This document shows positions 48,381-56,714 of a stretch of 64,000 bases of DNA, piece by piece. The notes under the pieces are model-generated. The model worked only from the letters and a program-made list of their open reading frames with translations. It made no database searches and had not been told where the DNA came from. The translations under genes were made by a program, and so were the position numbers. The stretch comes from an uncultured Clostridia bacterium (GTDB lineage: Bacteria; Bacillota; Clostridia; Christensenellales; Borkfalkiaceae). The stretch spans positions 22,727 to 86,726 of the forward strand of contig CALVUC010000003.1 in the NCBI GenBank assembly GCA_944363395.1, given 5' to 3'. Positions within the stretch are counted from its first letter, which is position 1; every line of letters begins with the position of its first letter.

Positions 48381-50158
48381 TGCGGATGCGCAGAAAACGC
48401 AACCTCGAGCCGCGGATGGAGGCGTGCGCTTCGCTCCTCATCGCCCGCGGCAAGCCCATGCGCAACCTGAAGGAGGCGGCGCAGACCTTCCGCGCCGTCG
48501 TCGATTACGCGGCGCTCTTCGGGAACGACCATCCCGTCGAGCTGGAAGTGGGCTGCGGCAACGGCGGCTTCATCGCCGAACTTGCCCGCCGCCGTCCCGA
48601 TACCAATTTCATCGCGGTGGAGGTGTGTACCAACGTCATTCTGACGGCGATGGAGCGCATCCGGGAGGAGCATATCCCCAACGTCCGCTTTCTGAACGTT
48701 CCCGCCGAGATCCTCGTCTGCTATCTGCCCGCACATTCCGTCGGGCGCATCTATCTCAACTTCTCCACGCCCCTTCCCGAGGCGGGCAGGGAAAAGCAGC
48801 GCCTGACGAGCGACCGCTTTCTTGCCATCTACCGCACTCTTCTGCGGGAGGGCGGCGCAATCGAACAAAAGACGGACAGCGGCGAATTTTTTGATTACTC
48901 GCTCAGGAAATACCGCGAGAATGGGTTTGAAGTGACGTCCGTCACGCGCGATCTGCACCACAGCAGCGATGCAAAGGACAATATCGTGACGGAGTACGAG
49001 GCGAATTTTTCGTCGAAGGGAATGCCCATCTACCGCGCCGTCGCGGTATGCAAAAAGGGGGAACGTATGCAATTTATCTATTCCATGCCGACCAAAGTAG
49101 TCTGCGGCAGGGACTGCGTCCGGGAACAGGGGGCGCTTTTCAAGCCCCTCGGCTCGAGCGCGCTCATCGTCACGGGCAAGTCGTCCGCAAAGAACGGCGC
49201 GCTCGCCGACGTGCTCGCGGCGCTCGCCGGCAACGGGCAGACGGCGACCGTCTTTGACGGCGTCATCCCCAACCCGACCGTTGCGTGCGTGCGTGCGGGC
49301 GTCGCGCTTTTGAGGGGTGCGGGTGCAGATTTTGTCGTTGCGATCGGGGGCGGCTCGCCCATGGACGCCGCCAAGGCGATCGCCACGCTCGCCGTGCAGG
49401 AGAGGACGGACGAGGAGATCTTTGCGGGCGGCTACGCGCCCGAAGCGCTGCCGATGGCGCACGTCCCGACGACGGCGGGCACGGGCAGCGAGGTCACGCC
49501 CTATGCCATCCTCACCAACGACGCGGGGCAGACCAAGACGAGCATCACCTCGCCCGCCATGTTCCCGCGCGTTGCCTTTCTGGACGGGAAATACATGGAG
49601 CATCTGCCCGCGGCATCCACTGTCAACACGGCGCTCGACGCCTTTTCGCACGCCGTCGAGGGGATGCTCTCCCGCAATGCGACGCCCATGTCCGATATGC
49701 TCGCCAAGGAGAGTCTGCGCATCCTCTATCCTCTGCTCAAAAAGACGGCGGGGGCGCTCACCTTGCGGGAGCGGGACGCGCTGCTGTACGCTTCCATGCT
49801 CGCGGGCATGACCATCGCCCAGTCGGGTACGACCGCCGTACACGGCATGGGCTACCCGCTCACCTATTTTTACGATATCGACCACGGCAGGGCGAACGGG
49901 CTGCTGCTCGGCGAGACGCTCCGCCTGTGCGAAAGGAAGAACGTCCCCGCCCTTCCGGAGATCCTGTCCGCCTGCGGGGACGATCTGAATGGCGTGTGCG
50001 CGGCAATGGACGCGCTGCTCGGCGAGCGGGAGTACATCCCCGCCGAACGCCTGGAAGCCTTTGCGGCGGGCGTGAGCGAAAAGCATCTGAAAAAGTCCGC
50101 CTATGAGCCGACCAAAGAGGAAGTGCGCGCCGTCTATTTCGCGTCGCTGCGTTCGTGA
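48380..50158 (+). CDS. TrmB tRNA methyltransferase fused in frame to iron-type alcohol dehydrogenase
   Basis: A continuous 592-codon frame. Residues 1 to about 225 are TrmB, tRNA (guanine46-N7)-methyltransferase: SAM motif L-E-V-G-C-G-N-G-G-F (55-64), then I-Y-L-N-F-S-T-P-L-P, where P-D-P-W is usual. Residues 230-592 are a group III (iron) alcohol dehydrogenase starting M-Q-F-I-Y-S-M-P-T-K, with G-G-G-S-P-M-D-A-A-K-A and metal histidines in F-S-H-A-V-E-G and V-H-G-M-G-Y. There is no stop between them. However, AAGGGGG lies five bases before the internal ATG at 49067, so the dehydrogenase is probably also made alone (363 residues). Confidence 0.85.
   Translation: MRMRRKRNLEPRMEACASLLIARGKPMRNLKEAAQTFRAVVDYAALFGNDHPVELEVGCGNGGFIAELARRRPDTNFIAVEVCTNVILTAMERIREEHIPNVRFLNVPAEILVCYLPAHSVGRIYLNFSTPLPEAGREKQRLTSDRFLAIYRTLLREGGAIEQKTDSGEFFDYSLRKYRENGFEVTSVTRDLHHSSDAKDNIVTEYEANFSSKGMPIYRAVAVCKKGERMQFIYSMPTKVVCGRDCVREQGALFKPLGSSALIVTGKSSAKNGALADVLAALAGNGQTATVFDGVIPNPTVACVRAGVALLRGAGADFVVAIGGGSPMDAAKAIATLAVQERTDEEIFAGGYAPEALPMAHVPTTAGTGSEVTPYAILTNDAGQTKTSITSPAMFPRVAFLDGKYMEHLPAASTVNTALDAFSHAVEGMLSRNATPMSDMLAKESLRILYPLLKKTAGALTLRERDALLYASMLAGMTIAQSGTTAVHGMGYPLTYFYDIDHGRANGLLLGETLRLCERKNVPALPEILSACGDDLNGVCAAMDALLGEREYIPAERLEAFAAGVSEKHLKKSAYEPTKEEVRAVYFASLRS
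49067..50158 (+). CDS. Iron-type alcohol dehydrogenase, internal start
   Basis: Alternative product of the fused frame: ATG 49067 with a strong AAAAAGGGGG site, giving 363 residues, close to normal iron-ADH length (about 380). NAD(P)-binding G-G-G-S and catalytic-metal histidines are complete. It would reduce aldehydes or oxidise alcohols; butanol-dehydrogenase-like members are common in clostridia. Confidence 0.65.
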   Translation: MQFIYSMPTKVVCGRDCVREQGALFKPLGSSALIVTGKSSAKNGALADVLAALAGNGQTATVFDGVIPNPTVACVRAGVALLRGAGADFVVAIGGGSPMDAAKAIATLAVQERTDEEIFAGGYAPEALPMAHVPTTAGTGSEVTPYAILTNDAGQTKTSITSPAMFPRVAFLDGKYMEHLPAASTVNTALDAFSHAVEGMLSRNATPMSDMLAKESLRILYPLLKKTAGALTLRERDALLYASMLAGMTIAQSGTTAVHGMGYPLTYFYDIDHGRANGLLLGETLRLCERKNVPALPEILSACGDDLNGVCAAMDALLGEREYIPAERLEAFAAGVSEKHLKKSAYEPTKEEVRAVYFASLRS

Positions 50159-50206
50159 CGCGCCGATCAATGTACAGGGAGCGCCGCGTTCCCACGGAGA
50201 AATGAT

Positions 50207-51529
50207 ATGTGGCATGAAGTTTTGTTCCGCGTACTGAGTATCGTCAATTATGTCGTCCTCATCATCGTTGCCGTCCCCGTCGTACTGCAGGTTGCATATA
50301 TCCTGCTGGGCTTCCTGCCCAAAAAGACATATCCCGAGAGCGAAAAGAAGGGGCGCATCGCCTATCTCATCCCCGCGCACAACGAGGCGGCGGTCATCTA
50401 CGAGACGGTGAAGGAGCTGCTCGCAAAGCAGGACTACCCGCGCGAGAAGTTCGACGTCTTTGTCGTCGCGCACAACTGTACGGACAATACGGCGGAACTT
50501 GCCCAAAAGGCGGGCGCAAAGGTGCTCGTCCTCGACGACCCGCCCGGGAAGAGGGCGTTCCTGCACGCGCCCATCCGCTTCGGGATCGAACATCTTCTTT
50601 CCCTGCAGGGGGAACAGGCGTACGATTTTGTGCTGCGTCTCGATGCGGATAACCGCGTCAATCCCCAATTTTCTTCGCGGATGAACGACGCCTATCAGTC
50701 GGGCGTGGACTTTGCCCGTCCCTATGAGGGAGCGCTGAACGGCACGCAGAACTTCTACACCAAGGCGTGCGCGATGATGTACGCCTTCGATTCGCGCTAC
50801 GGCAGCCGCGTGAGGGAGCGCTTGCACCTTGCCGCGCACGTCAACGGGCCGGGCGCGCTGTTCAGTATGCGGATGCTGCAAAAGTGCGGTTACGACGTGA
50901 CGTCCATCTCCGACGACGCGGAGTTCAATATGAAGCGGATGTTCGACGGCTACAAGGGACACTTTGTCGAGGACGCCGTCGTCTACGAGGATATGCCCTC
51001 CTCCTACAAGGATACCATGAGCCGCAACAAGCGCATGGGGAGCGGGGCTTCGGGGCTGTTCAAGAGCAACGGGGGGAAATTGTGGAAGCACTTTTTCCGT
51101 ACGGGGGACTTCTCCTTCCTCGAAGTGTATTTCCTGTTTTCGTTGAGCCTTCTCAACGTCCTCATCGGCGTGTGGCTGCCGCTCTACTATCTCTATCACT
51201 TCCTCTACTGCGGCTTTGCGGGCTGGGGAGGGATGGAGCTTGCCATGCAGCCGCCCGAATATTACAGGGCGATGGTGTGGAACACGCTCTTTGCGGCGAT
51301 CGGCATTGCCGTGGGACTGTTTGTCCTTTTCGGTTATGTACAGGGGATATTCCTCGTCCTCACGGACTATAAAAAACTGGGCGCTTCCGGGCGGCGCGAA
51401 CTTCTGGGCGCCGTGCTGGGCTTCCCCGCCTTTCTGGTCCTGTACGGCGTCACGCTGCTCGTGGGCGCCTGCTCCAAGCCGACATGGGGTACGGTGACGC
51501 GCAACGTCCCGCCCAAAACGTCACAATAA
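50207..51529 (+). CDS. Membrane glycosyltransferase family 2
   Basis: A 440-residue processive-type GT2. A membrane helix (about 8-36) precedes the GT-A domain with I-P-A-H-N-E (55-60), A-H-N-C-T-D-N-T near 88 and the metal motif D146-A-D148. S-D-D-A-E and R-N-K-R-M-G (in place of Q-x-x-R-W) follow, then three to four C-terminal membrane helices from about 300. It should build or export a surface polysaccharide from a nucleotide sugar; the sugar cannot be told. GGAGAAA precedes ATG. Confidence 0.85.
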   Translation: MWHEVLFRVLSIVNYVVLIIVAVPVVLQVAYILLGFLPKKTYPESEKKGRIAYLIPAHNEAAVIYETVKELLAKQDYPREKFDVFVVAHNCTDNTAELAQKAGAKVLVLDDPPGKRAFLHAPIRFGIEHLLSLQGEQAYDFVLRLDADNRVNPQFSSRMNDAYQSGVDFARPYEGALNGTQNFYTKACAMMYAFDSRYGSRVRERLHLAAHVNGPGALFSMRMLQKCGYDVTSISDDAEFNMKRMFDGYKGHFVEDAVVYEDMPSSYKDTMSRNKRMGSGASGLFKSNGGKLWKHFFRTGDFSFLEVYFLFSLSLLNVLIGVWLPLYYLYHFLYCGFAGWGGMELAMQPPEYYRAMVWNTLFAAIGIAVGLFVLFGYVQGIFLVLTDYKKLGASGRRELLGAVLGFPAFLVLYGVTLLVGACSKPTWGTVTRNVPPKTSQ

Positions 51530-51542
51530 TAAAGGTACGTCT

Positions 51543-52493
51543 ATGGAATTTTCGGTAGAAGTTGAGCATCTCTCCAAATCGTACGGCGACGTGAAGGCAG
51601 TCGACGACATCTCCTTTCAGGTCAAGAAGGGGTCGCTGTTCGCCTTTCTCGGCGTCAACGGCGCGGGAAAGAGCACGACCATCAACATCATCTGCTCCAT
51701 CCTCAAAAAGGACGCGGGTAAGGTCACGGTGTGCGGACACGATCTCGACCGTGAAAACGACCGCATCAAGAAGGAGATCGGCATCGTCTTTCAGACGAGC
51801 GTGCTCGACAAACAGCTCACCGTCTGGGAAAATCTGGACGTGCGCGCCTCCTTTTACGGGCTCTCCAAGGCGGAGCGCAAGAGGAACGTGGGGCGCATCA
51901 TCGATCTCTTGTCGCTGCAGCCCATCCTCAAGCGCCCCGTGAAAAACCTCTCGGGCGGACAGCAGCGGCGCGTCGATATCGCGCGGGCGATGGTACACAG
52001 CCCCCGCCTTCTGATGCTGGACGAGCCTTCCACGGGGCTCGATCCCAAGACCCGTCTCACCGTATGGTCTCTCATCGACAACATCCGCTCGGAGACGGGC
52101 ATGACCGTATTTCTCACGACGCACTATCTGGAGGAGGCGGAGAAGGCGGGCTACGTCGTCATCATGGACAAGGGGCGCATCATCGCGGAGGGAACGCCCA
52201 ACGAGCTCAAAAACCGCTTCAGCTATGACAGCCTGCTCTCCTACATGAAGCGGAACGAGACGTTCGAGCGCGGGCTGTTCGAGGAGGGCTACCGCTATTC
52301 CTACGACAGGGTCAGGAAGGCGTACCGCATCGTCATCGAGGACAGCGACGCCGCCAAGCGCCTCATGCGCACCTTCGATGCGTTCACTTCGGATATCGAG
52401 ATCATCAAGGGAACGATGGACGACGTGTTCCTGAACGTCACGGGGAGAAATATGCTTCCGGAGGTAGATCATGCAGAACACGGCAAAGCGTAG
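51543..52493 (+). CDS. ABC transporter ATP-binding protein (drug/lipid exporter type)
   Basis: A 316-residue ABC ATPase. Walker A G-V-N-G-A-G-K-S-T (37-45), signature L-S-G-G-Q-Q-R-R near 136, Walker B L-L-M-L-D-E-P, H-loop T-T-H-Y-L. A C-terminal extension of about 90 residues is typical of the DrrA/CcmA group. It overlaps the permease gene by 23 bases and forms a two-gene exporter with it. Confidence 0.92.
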   Translation: MEFSVEVEHLSKSYGDVKAVDDISFQVKKGSLFAFLGVNGAGKSTTINIICSILKKDAGKVTVCGHDLDRENDRIKKEIGIVFQTSVLDKQLTVWENLDVRASFYGLSKAERKRNVGRIIDLLSLQPILKRPVKNLSGGQQRRVDIARAMVHSPRLLMLDEPSTGLDPKTRLTVWSLIDNIRSETGMTVFLTTHYLEEAEKAGYVVIMDKGRIIAEGTPNELKNRFSYDSLLSYMKRNETFERGLFEEGYRYSYDRVRKAYRIVIEDSDAAKRLMRTFDAFTSDIEIIKGTMDDVFLNVTGRNMLPEVDHAEHGKA

Positions 52494-53541
52494 AGGTTCG
52501 GGGACGGAGATTTTTTTCCAGCTCACCCGCCGCCATCTCCTCGTCTTTTTCAAAAACAAAGTGCGGCTCATGTACACGCTGCTGGTGCCGGTCATCGTCT
52601 TTGCGGTGTACATCCTCTTTTTGCGCTCGCTGGAGCTCTCCACCGTCGTCAACACCCTGCACGACCTCGGGATCGAACAGACGCCCGAACTCATGAATTA
52701 TATCGAGACGCTCGTCGATTCGTGGATGCTCTCGGGGATCGCGGCGCTCGCGACCATCACCGTCTCGCTCCAGACCAACACGGTCATCGTGGAGGACAAG
52801 CAGAACGGCGTCAACCGCGATTTCGTTTCTTCGCCCATCAACAAGAACACGCTCATCGGCAGCTACATCCTGTTCAATTTTCTCGTGACGCTGCTCATCT
52901 GCATCGTCTATCTCGTCATCTGCTTTGTCTATCTTGCCTGCAAGGCGGAGTTCTTCCTCGGGTTCGCAGACTTTTTCCGCATCTTCGGCATTTTGCTCTA
53001 TGCGACGGTCTCCTCCACCCTGATGACGGTGTTCATCTGCTCCTTCATCAAGACGGAGGGGACGATGGCGAGCCTCATCGCCGTGTTCTCCACGGCGGTC
53101 GGCTTTCTGATCGGCGCGTATATGCCGCTCGGGATGTTGCCCAGCGGCGTTCAGTGGCTGTGTGCCTTTATTCCGGGGACGTACGCCTGCTCGCTGCTGC
53201 GCTATTCCTTTATGTCGACGCCCGTTGCGGAGTTCTCCGACTATATCGTCAACGTTTTGCAGCATCCGGACGGACCGCAGCTCATCGACACGCTCATGGG
53301 GATGTTCGGCTACGAGCTGGAATTTTTCCACGTCGAGGTCACCGTTCCCTTCCAGGCAGTCGCGCTCGCTGTATTCATCCTCATCTTCCTCGTGCTCAAT
53401 ATCTTCTCGGGCAAAAAACTCACGGCGGTTTTGGGCGTCGGGAAAATGCGCCGCGCAAGGCGCGCCCGTGCCGCGCAGGCTGCAAAGGAGGGCGCCGAGG
53501 AGACGGGGACGGACGGCGGAACGCGGCAGGGGAGCGAGTGA
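52471..53541 (+). CDS. ABC-2 type transporter permease
   Basis: A 356-residue membrane protein with one N-terminal helix, a large outside loop and about five further helices (ABC-2 type). It contains I-V-E-D-K-Q-N-G-V-N-R-D-F-V-S-S-P-I (about 108-125), the conserved coupling region of this family. A basic tail ends it. GGAGGT precedes ATG. It pairs with the overlapping ATPase gene; cargo unknown. Confidence 0.9.
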   Translation: MQNTAKRRGSGTEIFFQLTRRHLLVFFKNKVRLMYTLLVPVIVFAVYILFLRSLELSTVVNTLHDLGIEQTPELMNYIETLVDSWMLSGIAALATITVSLQTNTVIVEDKQNGVNRDFVSSPINKNTLIGSYILFNFLVTLLICIVYLVICFVYLACKAEFFLGFADFFRIFGILLYATVSSTLMTVFICSFIKTEGTMASLIAVFSTAVGFLIGAYMPLGMLPSGVQWLCAFIPGTYACSLLRYSFMSTPVAEFSDYIVNVLQHPDGPQLIDTLMGMFGYELEFFHVEVTVPFQAVALAVFILIFLVLNIFSGKKLTAVLGVGKMRRARRARAAQAAKEGAEETGTDGGTRQGSE

Positions 53542-53568
53542 CGTTTTCCGAGCGCGCATAAAGATATC

Positions 53569-53618
53569 GCACGGCGAGGCGCGTCCCCGTAGGGACGCGC
53601 CTCGCCGTGCGTCTTTTT
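53569..53618. terminator. Long terminator between the ABC exporter and DUF4363 gene
   Basis: A 19-bp perfect stem (53569-53587 with 53592-53610), four-base loop, then GTCTTTTT; it can serve both convergent genes. Confidence 0.85.
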
Positions 53619-53995
53619 CAGAAGATGTTGGCAAGGCTCGCGCGGTAGGACTGCGGAAAGGAGGCGGCGATCTGTATGAGCGCCTCCAGTTTGGTGCGCG
53701 CAAAGGCGTATTCTCCCTCGCCGATGAGCCGCACCGCCTCCGAAAGGGGGATATCGATGCGCGCCAGATCGTTGTGCGGGAGAAAGACCTGCAGTTTTTC
53801 TTTGCGCGCCTCCCAGGAGGCGCGGACGGCGCGGGCGTCCTCCGTGTGCGCGCTCTGCGTCTCCGTCTTTTCGCAGAGCGCCGTAAGCTCTTCGCAAAAG
53901 CCGCTGAAATTGTGTCCGACGAACCAATGCTCGAAGAGGACGGCGCCCGCAAGCAGGAGGGCGACGCCCGCGACGGCGCAAACCGATCTGATCAT
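53618..53995 (-). CDS. DUF4363 family protein
   Basis: A 125-residue protein with an N-terminal membrane helix (about 4-24) and a helical extracytoplasmic domain with W-x-x-x-K-E-K-L-Q-V-F-L-P-H-N-D and I-D-I-P-L-S-E-A, which match DUF4363. It follows the DUF421 gene by 12 bases, the arrangement known from clostridia. Function unknown. Confidence 0.82.
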   Translation of the reverse strand: MIRSVCAVAGVALLLAGAVLFEHWFVGHNFSGFCEELTALCEKTETQSAHTEDARAVRASWEARKEKLQVFLPHNDLARIDIPLSEAVRLIGEGEYAFARTKLEALIQIAASFPQSYRASLANIF

Positions 53996-54007
53996 ATGTA
54001 CCGCCGC

Positions 54008-54697
54008 TCACCACGACTTGCCTTCGGGATAGCGGACGCGGAAGGTGCAAAAGCGCTTGCCCCGTTCCTGCAGATAGATCTTCCCGTCGCCGTCGGCGGT
54101 GAGGACGAGCACCGATTTGGGCGAGCGGATGCCCCGTTCCCGGAGGATGCGAAGGAAAAAGGAGGAGGACAGCCCCGCGAGGGCGAGATTTTTGCCGTTG
54201 AAGGCGCCGCTTTCGAGCATGACGAGGGGAAGGGAGGACTGCGCCTGCCCGCCGTCCTGTCTGGGCAGGGCGGAAAAACTCCCGTTTGCCTCGTAGAGCG
54301 CATAGTCCACGCTGTCCAGCGAAAAACAGCCCGCCGTCCGCAGCGATTCCATGAGGTCGGAGACGTCCAGATTGTTGCGTTTGAGCTGATATTCGTCGAT
54401 GCCGTTTTTGTTGATGATGACGCTCGGCTTTCCGCTCACGAGCGTCCTGACGGGCTTGATCTTCAGATCGAGCAGCGTGACGATCTCGTGCAGCGCAAAG
54501 ATCGCGAGCACGGAGACGATGCCGTAGAGAAGGGGGATGGAGGTGTCCGCCATCGGGATGCAGGCAAGTTCTGCGATGAGCAGGGTGATGACAAGTTCAA
54601 AGGGCTGCATCTCGCCGATCTGCCGTTTGCCCATCAGCCGCATGACGAGCAGGAGGACGAAAAAGATGACGGCGGTGCGGATGATGACGAGGATCAT
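54008..54697 (-). CDS. DUF421 family membrane protein (YetF-like)
   Basis: A 229-residue protein with three N-terminal membrane helices and the family block R-L-M-G-K-R-Q-I-G-E-M-Q-P-F-E-L-V near 20-36. A cytoplasmic domain follows with G-K-P-S-V-I-I-N-K-N-G-I and L-M-E-S-L-R. No clear ribosome binding site is seen; CATACT ends six bases before ATG but lacks a -35. YetF-like proteins are linked to spore germination or membrane functions in Bacillus, unproven here. Confidence 0.85.
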   Translation of the reverse strand: MILVIIRTAVIFFVLLLVMRLMGKRQIGEMQPFELVITLLIAELACIPMADTSIPLLYGIVSVLAIFALHEIVTLLDLKIKPVRTLVSGKPSVIINKNGIDEYQLKRNNLDVSDLMESLRTAGCFSLDSVDYALYEANGSFSALPRQDGGQAQSSLPLVMLESGAFNGKNLALAGLSSSFFLRILRERGIRSPKSVLVLTADGDGKIYLQERGKRFCTFRVRYPEGKSW

Positions 54698-54739
54698 GCA
54701 AAAAGTATGCCCCCGCGCAAAAAAGGTATGCCCGTTTGC

Positions 54740-54767
54740 TTGCTTTTCTCAAAAAACGGTGTATAAT
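54740..54767 (+). promoter_or_regulatory. Promoter of the THF riboswitch
   Basis: TTGCTT (54740-54745), 16-base spacer, TATAAT (54762-54767). Confidence 0.65.
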
Positions 54768-54769
54768 AA

Positions 54770-54870
54770 TAGGCGTAGAGTAGCCAAGGCGCGTTAAGTG
54801 CTGCGAAACGGGACGTTGTTCGCAGACGAAAGGGAAACCTGCGGTGCCGCGGCGCGTCCGCTCCGATCGT
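54770..54870 (+). ncRNA. Tetrahydrofolate (THF) riboswitch
   Basis: The leader contains the core elements I know from the THF riboswitch in their order: GAGTAG (54778-54783), GCGTTAAGTG (54791-54800), a stem CTGCGAA/TTCGCAG (54801-54807 with 54819-54825) enclosing ACGGGACG, then ACGAAAGGG and CCTGCGGTGCCGC, closing near CGCTCC. It is located directly ahead of a folate-type ECF S component, which fits the known role of sensing reduced folates. Confidence 0.85.
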
Positions 54871-54891
54871 GCTGTATGCCCTTTTTTGCGG

Positions 54892-54918
54892 ACCTCTCCA
54901 ATCTCGGGAGGTTTTTTT
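54892..54918 (+). terminator. Riboswitch expression platform: terminator that also covers the ribosome site
   Basis: Stem ACCTCTCC/GGGAGGT (54892-54899 with 54906-54912, one bulge), loop, then TTTTTTT. The 3' arm is the GGGAGG ribosome site of the ECF gene (ATG 54921), so both transcription and translation could be controlled. Confidence 0.7.
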
Positions 54919-54920
54919 GT

Positions 54921-55535
54921 ATGCTTTTTTCTGCCTATTTCCGCGGGCTGTCCGCGGCAAAAAAGATCGCGCTCATCGCCGTGTTCGCGGCGCTCAGCAT
55001 CGCCGTCAACTGTTTTTCCATCGATGTCACGGCGAGCAACAAGATCGCCTTCACCTATGTCGTATGCTTTTTTGCGGGCTGGATGCTCGGCGGCGTTCCC
55101 GCCTTCTGCATCGCGTTCGCCGGCGACGCCGTCGGCTATCTCATCAATCCCTCCGGCGTCTACTTTTTGTTCGGCGCGACGCTGGGGGTCTACGCCCTTT
55201 TGATGGGCGTCATCCTCAATGCGCGCAGAAAGGACGCTGCGCCGCACGCCGCCGCGCCCTATATCCGCGCCGCCGTCGCGCTCGTCGTCGGCTATCTGAT
55301 GGTCACGGTGATCCTGAATACCGCCGTCAACTATTGGTACGCGCTGCTCTTTTTATGGGAGGGCGTCGCCAAAAAGACGTTTTGGGTGTATTTTGCGGGC
55401 AGGATCGCCTTCCAGAGCATCGTGTATGCGGCGAATACGGCGATCTGCATCGTCCTCGTGCCGCTCCTCGTACAGATCGGGAAAAAGTACGAAAAGCGGC
55501 GCAAGCAGACGGACGCCGTCCGCGGGCAGCCGTGA
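54921..55535 (+). CDS. folT: ECF transporter S component, folate type
   Basis: A 204-residue membrane protein with about six helices: A-L-I-A-V-F-A-A-L-S-I-A-V-N-C-F near 18, then G-W-M-L-G-G-V-P-A-F near 52 and A-G-D-A-V-G-Y-L-I-N-P near 68, as in folate-family ECF S components. It captures vitamin and works with a shared ECF energising module (not in the window). The substrate assignment rests mainly on the THF riboswitch upstream. The start at 54921 has GGGAGG nine bases ahead. Confidence 0.85.
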   Translation: MLFSAYFRGLSAAKKIALIAVFAALSIAVNCFSIDVTASNKIAFTYVVCFFAGWMLGGVPAFCIAFAGDAVGYLINPSGVYFLFGATLGVYALLMGVILNARRKDAAPHAAAPYIRAAVALVVGYLMVTVILNTAVNYWYALLFLWEGVAKKTFWVYFAGRIAFQSIVYAANTAICIVLVPLLVQIGKKYEKRRKQTDAVRGQP

Positions 55536-55555
55536 AAATTTGACAAAATACAAGG

Positions 55556-55583
55556 AGTCAACCCCTGCGGGTTGACTTTTTTG
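55556..55583 (+). terminator. Terminator of folT whose arm holds the lgt -35
   Basis: A 9-bp stem AGTCAACCC/GGGTTGACT (55556-55564 with 55569-55577), CTGC loop, TTTTTT. TTGACT in the 3' arm (55572-55577) is 18 bases from TATAAT (55596-55601), the likely lgt promoter. Confidence 0.85.
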
Positions 55584-55601
55584 CCGCCGCCGTGGTATAA
55601 T
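55572..55601 (+). promoter_or_regulatory. lgt operon promoter
   Basis: TTGACT (55572-55577), 18-base spacer, TATAAT (55596-55601); overlaps the upstream terminator. Confidence 0.7.
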
Positions 55602-55631
55602 GGGAAAAATCATCGTAAGAGAGGACCGTCT

Positions 55632-56711
55632 ATGGAAAGTGCGCTTCTTGCCGCATCCGATAAGGTCATGTTCGATATCTCCAACCGCGGGTTCATCCTG
55701 TTCGGCTTGCAGGTCTACTGGTACGGGCTGTGCATCGTCTGCGGCATGATCCTTGCCGCATTTCTCTCCGCGCTTTTGATGAAGCGCAGGAATATGTCGC
55801 CCGATCTCATCTACCTTTTGTTCCTCGTCTGCATCCCGACGGCGATCGTCTGCGCCCGTCTCTTTTCCTGCCTCACCGATCCCAACCTCGGCATTGCGAA
55901 GTTCTTCGAGTTCAAGGACGGCGGGCTGTCCGTCACGGGCGGTGTCATTGGCGGCGTGCTGGCGGGGTTTGTCGTCTGCCTCGTCAAGAAGATCGACTTT
56001 TTGCGGGCGGCGGACTGCGTCCTGCCCAACATCCTCATCGCGCAGGCGCTGGGCAGATGGGGAAACTTCTTCAACGGCGAAGTGTACGGCGGAAAAGTCA
56101 CCGACCCCGCCATGCAGTGGTTCCCGTTTGCGGTCCCCATCTCTCCCAACCATTCGGACTGGGACGTCGGCGGCATCGGCGGCTTTTCCGACCCGAACGC
56201 GACGTGGTACTACGCCTTTTTCTTCTATGAATCGGTCATCAATCTCATCGGCTGGGCGATCCTCTTTACGCTCGCGTGGAAGACTGCCAAAAAGCCCAAC
56301 GGGATGTTCGTCTGTTCCTACTTCATCTGGTACGGCGTCGTGCGCTCCGTCATGGAACCGCTGCGCGATCCGCAGTTCATCCTCAATGCGGGCGGGATCC
56401 CGTGGTCGCTCGTGTTCTCCATCCTGATGGCGGGGCTGGGCGCCGCGGCGCTGCTCACGCTGCTCATCCTCAATTTTCTCAGGGAAAAGTCCTTCCTCGG
56501 CAGCCGCGAGGGGGATCCCTGCGCCATCACCGCATATCTTTCGCCCTATAAGGACGATACGCCCTATTACGACAAGATCAATATGCTGGGCGCGAACTAT
56601 CCGCCCAAGCCGGAGGAAGAGGGCGCGCAGCCCAAAAAGCGCCGCCGCGGACCGCCCTCCGACGGGGCAGTGGGGGAGAGCTCGCCCGCAAGCTGGGACG
56701 GCGAGGAGTGA
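55632..56711 (+). CDS. lgt: Prolipoprotein diacylglyceryl transferase
   Basis: A 359-residue membrane enzyme, first step of lipoprotein maturation. Seven membrane helices; the signature is Q-A-L-G-R-W-G-N-F-F-N-G-E (about 141-153). A cytoplasmic tail of about 75 residues rich in Pro, Glu, Lys and Arg exceeds the usual length. It heads the run to plsY. The window itself encodes at least six likely substrates. Start 55632, GAGAGGA upstream. Confidence 0.94.
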   Translation: MESALLAASDKVMFDISNRGFILFGLQVYWYGLCIVCGMILAAFLSALLMKRRNMSPDLIYLLFLVCIPTAIVCARLFSCLTDPNLGIAKFFEFKDGGLSVTGGVIGGVLAGFVVCLVKKIDFLRAADCVLPNILIAQALGRWGNFFNGEVYGGKVTDPAMQWFPFAVPISPNHSDWDVGGIGGFSDPNATWYYAFFFYESVINLIGWAILFTLAWKTAKKPNGMFVCSYFIWYGVVRSVMEPLRDPQFILNAGGIPWSLVFSILMAGLGAAALLTLLILNFLREKSFLGSREGDPCAITAYLSPYKDDTPYYDKINMLGANYPPKPEEEGAQPKKRRRGPPSDGAVGESSPASWDGEE

Positions 56712-56714
56712 GCC

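Noticed and set aside
48296-51199. Very long minus-strand open frame (over 900 codons) opposite dut, trmB-ADH and the glycosyltransferase
   Set aside because: GC-rich coding sequence often lacks stops on the opposite strand. The translation is Arg/His/Val-rich, without domains, and the plus strand carries complete known genes.
54698-54740. Leaderless start for the DUF421 gene
   Set aside because: CATACT-N6-ATG is present on the minus strand but no -35 is found; a direct repeat GGGCATAC-T-run explains the resemblance.
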